From: Deltaproteobacteria bacterium
GTDB taxonomy: Bacteria; Desulfobacterota; Desulfarculia; Adiutricales; Adiutricaceae
Direction of reading: 5' to 3'
DNA length: 55,496 bases
NCBI GenBank assembly: GCA_031264145.1
Contig: JAISEK010000052.1
Span: forward strand, 1 to 55,496
Shown: positions 52,570-55,496 of the stretch, one piece after another
How positions within the stretch are numbered: the stretch's first letter is position 1
Layout of the letters: each line of letters starts with the position of its first letter
The notes under the pieces: model-generated
Seen by the model: the letters and a program-made list of their open reading frames with translations, nothing else
Databases searched by the model: none
Told to the model about the DNA's origin: nothing
Program-made: the position numbers and the translations under genes

Positions 52570-54330
52570 ATGGCCGTGGACTCATTTACTGCCAATTTGT
52601 CTTTCCTTGGTAAAGAAAACGAGAGCCTTGACTATGTCGATTTGAGCGAGACGATGACCTCGGACCTTTACGGTGCCAACAACCCTCTAGCAGACGTGGT
52701 GGCCACGCTGGTTGATTCGGACGGCCACTCCGTTGACGATATAGACTATGACAACTCCAAGAAGTTCGAGGACTTCAAGGGTGAGCATGTCCCTGACACC
52801 AAGTTTGAGATGGACAGCGATTTCAGGGTCGCCGATTTGGTCAAGATGTACCTAAGGGAGATGGGCCAGGTTAACCTCCTCAGCCGAGAGGACGAGGTCA
52901 AGATCGCCAAGAGGATAGAGTACGGCGAAAAAGAAATCATCAACTCAATCATGAAGACCACTGTGGGCCTGGAGAGCATAATCGGCATCCGAAAGAAGCT
53001 GGAGGCCGATGAGTTGCGCCTCAAGGAGGTCGTCAAGGACGCTGACGATGAGGACGAGGCCAACTCCAATACCGACGTCAACAAGCGCCGGGATCAGGTC
53101 ATAAACCTCCTAAAGGACATCGAACGCCAGTTCCAGAACCAGGCCCGCTACCTTAGGAGGGTTGAGGCCGAAAAGGCCACTGCCTCCAAGGAGCGTCATA
53201 AGACCCACGCCGACAGGCTTAGCCGCTACCAGACCGACATCGAGCAGCTCTTCCAGAAGCTCAAGCTGGTCAAGCGCCAGTTCGATCTCATGGTCAGCCA
53301 GCTGAGGGAGTGGGAGCAAAAGTACAGCCACAGTAAGACGGCCATCAACAAGTACCTGGCCATATTCAAAGCCAAGACCACCTCGGCCGTCGAGGAGTTC
53401 AGGCAGAAGGTCAAGAAGGATCCCAAGGGCACTGCCCGTCGGTGTCGGACCCTGGGCCTTTCGTCAGGCAACGTCGAGAAGTGCGCCCAGGAGGTCTTCC
53501 AGCACTCCAAGGTCCTCAAGGATCTCGAGCAGAAGTGCAAGATGACCCCTGAGGAGTTGCGCTCGATCATTAAGACCATCGAAAACGGCGAACGTATGGC
53601 CAGCGAGGCCAAGAAGCACCTCATAGAGGCCAACCTCAGGCTGGTAGTCTCCATCGCCAAGAAGCACACCAACAGGGGCCTGCAGTTCCTGGATCTCATC
53701 CAGGAGGGCAACATCGGGCTGATGAGGGCGGTCGACAAGTTCGAGTACCAGAGGGGATACAAGTTCTCCACCTACGCCACCTGGTGGATCCGCCAAGCCA
53801 TAACCAGGGCCATTGCCGATCAGGCCAGGACCATACGCATCCCGGTCCACATGATCGAGACCATAAACAAGCTGGTCCGGACCTCTCGCTACCTCTTGCA
53901 GGAGCTGGGGCACGAGCCCACTCCCGAGGAGATCGCCGAAAAGATGGACATGCCCCTGGAAAAGGTCCGCAAGGTCCTGAAGATCTCCAAGGAGCCCATT
54001 AGCCTGGAAACCCCCATCGGTGACGATGAGGATACCAGCCTGGTTGACTTCATCGCCGACAGCGACAGCATCAGTCCCTCAAATGCGGTCATGACCCTGG
54101 ATCTGACCGAGCAGGTCCACAAGGCCCTGAGCACCCTGACCCCAAGGGAGGCCGAGGTCTTAAGGCTCCGGTTCGGTATCGGCAAGCCCACCGACGGCAC
54201 CCTTGAGGACGTGGGCAAGATCTTCAACGTGACCAGGGAGCGCATCAGGCAGATCGAGGCCAAGGCCATAACCAAACTCCGCCACCCTAGCCGCAGCCGC
54301 GAGCTTAGGGCCTGCACCATTGACAGCTAG
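52570..54330 (+). CDS. rpoD: RNA polymerase primary sigma factor RpoD
   Basis: The 586-residue housekeeping sigma factor has an acidic N-terminal part (about 1-90), region 1.2 ([20 protein letters not shown]) and a long non-conserved coiled-coil insert (about 135-330). Region 2 contains [33 protein letters not shown] and [15 protein letters not shown]. Region 3 ([14 protein letters not shown]) is followed by region 4, ending in the helix-turn-helix [22 protein letters not shown] lies 12-15 bases before the ATG. A clear terminator follows. All regions needed for -10 and -35 recognition are present, consistent with the canonical promoters seen in this window. Confidence 0.97.
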   Translation: MAVDSFTANLSFLGKENESLDYVDLSETMTSDLYGANNPLADVVATLVDSDGHSVDDIDYDNSKKFEDFKGEHVPDTKFEMDSDFRVADLVKMYLREMGQVNLLSREDEVKIAKRIEYGEKEIINSIMKTTVGLESIIGIRKKLEADELRLKEVVKDADDEDEANSNTDVNKRRDQVINLLKDIERQFQNQARYLRRVEAEKATASKERHKTHADRLSRYQTDIEQLFQKLKLVKRQFDLMVSQLREWEQKYSHSKTAINKYLAIFKAKTTSAVEEFRQKVKKDPKGTARRCRTLGLSSGNVEKCAQEVFQHSKVLKDLEQKCKMTPEELRSIIKTIENGERMASEAKKHLIEANLRLVVSIAKKHTNRGLQFLDLIQEGNIGLMRAVDKFEYQRGYKFSTYATWWIRQAITRAIADQARTIRIPVHMIETINKLVRTSRYLLQELGHEPTPEEIAEKMDMPLEKVRKVLKISKEPISLETPIGDDEDTSLVDFIADSDSISPSNAVMTLDLTEQVHKALSTLTPREAEVLRLRFGIGKPTDGTLEDVGKIFNVTRERIRQIEAKAITKLRHPSRSRELRACTIDS

Positions 54331-54358
54331 GTCCGCCCTCGCCTCATCCGATTGACCA

Positions 54359-54400
54359 CCCCTGGCACCGGCCAATAAATATCCGATGCCAGGGGTTTTT
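54359..54400 (+). terminator. Rho-independent terminator of rpoD
   Basis: CCCCTGGCA pairs perfectly with TGCCAGGGG across a 19-base loop, followed by five Ts; 28 bases after the rpoD stop. Confidence 0.9.
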
Positions 54401-54429
54401 CAACTTTAGTTCCTCATAAATGGTATGGA

Positions 54430-54476
54430 TTCGAAACAAGTCGGTCAACTCCACGCCAACGTCCTTGACGAACATG
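54430..54476 (-). pseudogene. Short Rpn-type gene fragment
   Basis: On the minus strand this encodes FVKDVGVELTDL and RIHT, the same residues as the piece at 54951-55002. It is an isolated piece of the same repeated gene and has no continuing frame. Confidence 0.65.
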
Positions 54477-54559
54477 GTTAAGTGATAATGAGCAGCCGGT
54501 ACAATTTACCATCAACCAGGCAAAGTTATTTTGCATATCAGAATCATCTTCATGAAATG

Positions 54560-55002
54560 CTATCTTGCCAAACTTAGCTGTTCTATTTCCTCAATGGACA
54601 GTTTTGTGACCGCACTAATTTCATCAACAGGCCAGCCCAATTCCATAAGTTTTAAAGCACTGTTGGAAGCTGTAATTTTGGCACCTTGCTCATACCCAGC
54701 TTTTTCCCCTTTCGCATATGCATCATCTTTGAAACTTTCTATGTCCCGCCATTCTTTCAAGCGGAGCTCGTTGAGTTCACGGGCGCGCTGGTCATAGGAA
54801 AATATCCCCAGCTTGTCGGCAGCATGGCTGATTTGCTTATTTTTTTCTGACGCCATGATCAGTTCATCCTCTGTTTCCGCCGCTATGAAGCATGACCAGT
54901 TCATGGAGTTCCGTTCCGTCGGGCTCAGGTGGCAGCTTCGGCAGCTCCAGGGTATGGATTCGCAAGTCGGTCAATTCCACGCCAACGTCCTTGACGAACA
55001 TG
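54560..55002 (-). pseudogene. Frameshifted Rpn-family nuclease/transposase remnant
   Basis: The piece at 54905-55002 reads FVKDVGVELTDLRIHTLELP, KLPPEPDGTELHEL and runs to a stop near 54882. A different frame then continues with AAETEDELIMASEKNKQISH, the helical QRARELNELRLKEWRDIE and a GEKAGYEQGAK tail to 54560. Together these match the C-terminal part of Rpn/PD-(D/E)XK transposase-like nucleases, joined by one frameshift near 54885-54900. The nuclease domain itself is missing, so it is a pseudogene. Confidence 0.7.
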
Positions 55003-55117
55003 ATACAGTGATGATGTCAGCCGATACTATTTACCATCATCTCGCATTGCCATGATTTCTTTCATTTGCGGTCAGGCAAAGGGTTATTTTGCATATCAGA
55101 ATCATCTTCATGAAATG

Positions 55118-55496
55118 TCATCTTGCCAAACTTAGCTGTTCTATCTCCTTAATGGACAGTTGTGTGGCTGCACTAATTTCATCAATTGGCCTGCCAAATT
55201 TCAAAAGTTTTAAAGCAATATCGGAAGCTGTAATTTGGGCACCTTTCTCATAGCCAGATTTCTCACCTTTCTCATAGCCAGATTTCTCACCTTTCTCATA
55301 CCCAGATTTCTCACCTTTCTCATACCCAGATTTCTCACCTTTCCCATACCCAGATTTCTCACCTTTCTCATAAGCATCATCTTTGAAACTTTCTATGTCG
55401 CGCCATTCTTTCAAGCGTAGCTCATAAAGTTCACGGGCGCGCTGGTCATTGGACAATATCCGCAGCTTGTCGGCAGCATGGCCGATTTGCTCATTT
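55118..55496 (-). CDS. Rpn-family nuclease/transposase C-terminus, runs off the window
   Basis: The frame is open to the right window edge, so the gene start is outside. Visible are NEQIGHAADKLRILSNDQ, RARELYELRLKEWRDIESF, an octapeptide GEKSGYEK repeated about five times, and a terminal helix pair ending IEQLSLAR. It is homologous to the remnant at 54560, which has only one copy of the octapeptide. The C-terminal coiled or charged repeat is typical of Rpn family proteins; whether a complete nuclease domain lies beyond the edge is unknown. Confidence 0.6.
   Translation of the reverse strand, partial: NEQIGHAADKLRILSNDQRARELYELRLKEWRDIESFKDDAYEKGEKSGYGKGEKSGYEKGEKSGYEKGEKSGYEKGEKSGYEKGAQITASDIALKLLKFGRPIDEISAATQLSIKEIEQLSLAR
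55241..55372. repeat. 24-bp tandem repeat inside the Rpn-type gene
   Basis: The unit TTCTCATACCCAGATTTCTC plus ACCT is repeated about five times with single-base differences (CATAGCC/CATACCC, TTCCC/TTCTC). It is in frame and encodes KGEKSGYE. The neighbouring remnant has one unit, so copy number has changed. Confidence 0.9.

Noticed and set aside
55241-55372. CRISPR-like short repeats
   Set aside because: The 24-bp units are directly adjacent, in frame and without spacers; they encode a peptide repeat.

Overview
The window looks like chromosomal DNA of a Gram-negative bacterium. It encodes a TonB-dependent outer-membrane receptor, TonB/ExbB/ExbD, a LolA-like protein and an outer-membrane porin-like protein. 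Genes are GC-rich and use many AGG Arg and ATA Ile codons, while many spacers are extremely AT-rich. Gene content and style fit an anaerobic Desulfobacterota/deltaproteobacterium-like host-associated organism, but there is no 16S gene here and the taxonomy is inference.

Layout. 1-2.4 kb: an unassigned small gene, a periplasmic DUF4198 protein with a decayed partial duplicate behind it, and a Phd/VapC toxin-antitoxin pair. 3.4-12.8 kb: a forward operon of two fused permease-ATPase ABC proteins (YbtP/YbtQ/IrtAB type), a LolA-like protein, a DUF1302-like outer-membrane protein, an MMPL/RND exporter and an RhtX/YbtX-like MFS permease. 13.4-20 kb: a PchR/YbtA-like AraC regulator, then on the minus strand exbB-exbD-tonB and a FyuA-like TonB-dependent receptor. 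Together 3.4-20 kb reads as a metallophore uptake locus with an unusual envelope-lipid/exporter module inside it.

20.4-22.4 kb is a foreign-looking island: an AbiEi/AbiEii pair, the 3' end (domains V and VI) of a group II intron, and a set of small TTTA-loop hairpins. 22.9-27.3 kb holds a complete glucose PTS in two proteins (IIA-HPr-EI fusion and PtsG IIC-IIB plus a degenerate second IIB). After 1.1 kb of AT-rich DNA with a 26-bp perfect palindrome come a D-2-hydroxyacid dehydrogenase, two small KTSC-domain proteins, tRNA-Leu(UAA), a DUF3089 lipoprotein flanked by two MITE-like elements, and a large MscS channel.

36.6-41.1 kb is an overlapping pair of Ser/Thr kinases (FHA-zinc ribbon-kinase; zinc ribbon-kinase-TPR-WD-like). 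Then come an orphan HipA-like kinase of mosaic composition, a small unknown gene, a membrane-anchored metallophosphoesterase, queA, a MATE transporter, phosphoglucomutase and a ROK glucokinase. With the PTS, these last two suggest active glucose metabolism. The right end has tRNA-Gln(CUG), rpoD with a clear terminator, and a decayed tandem array of Rpn-type (PD-(D/E)XK transposase/nuclease) gene fragments with an internal 24-bp repeat.

All calls are made by reading the sequence; no database searches were possible.
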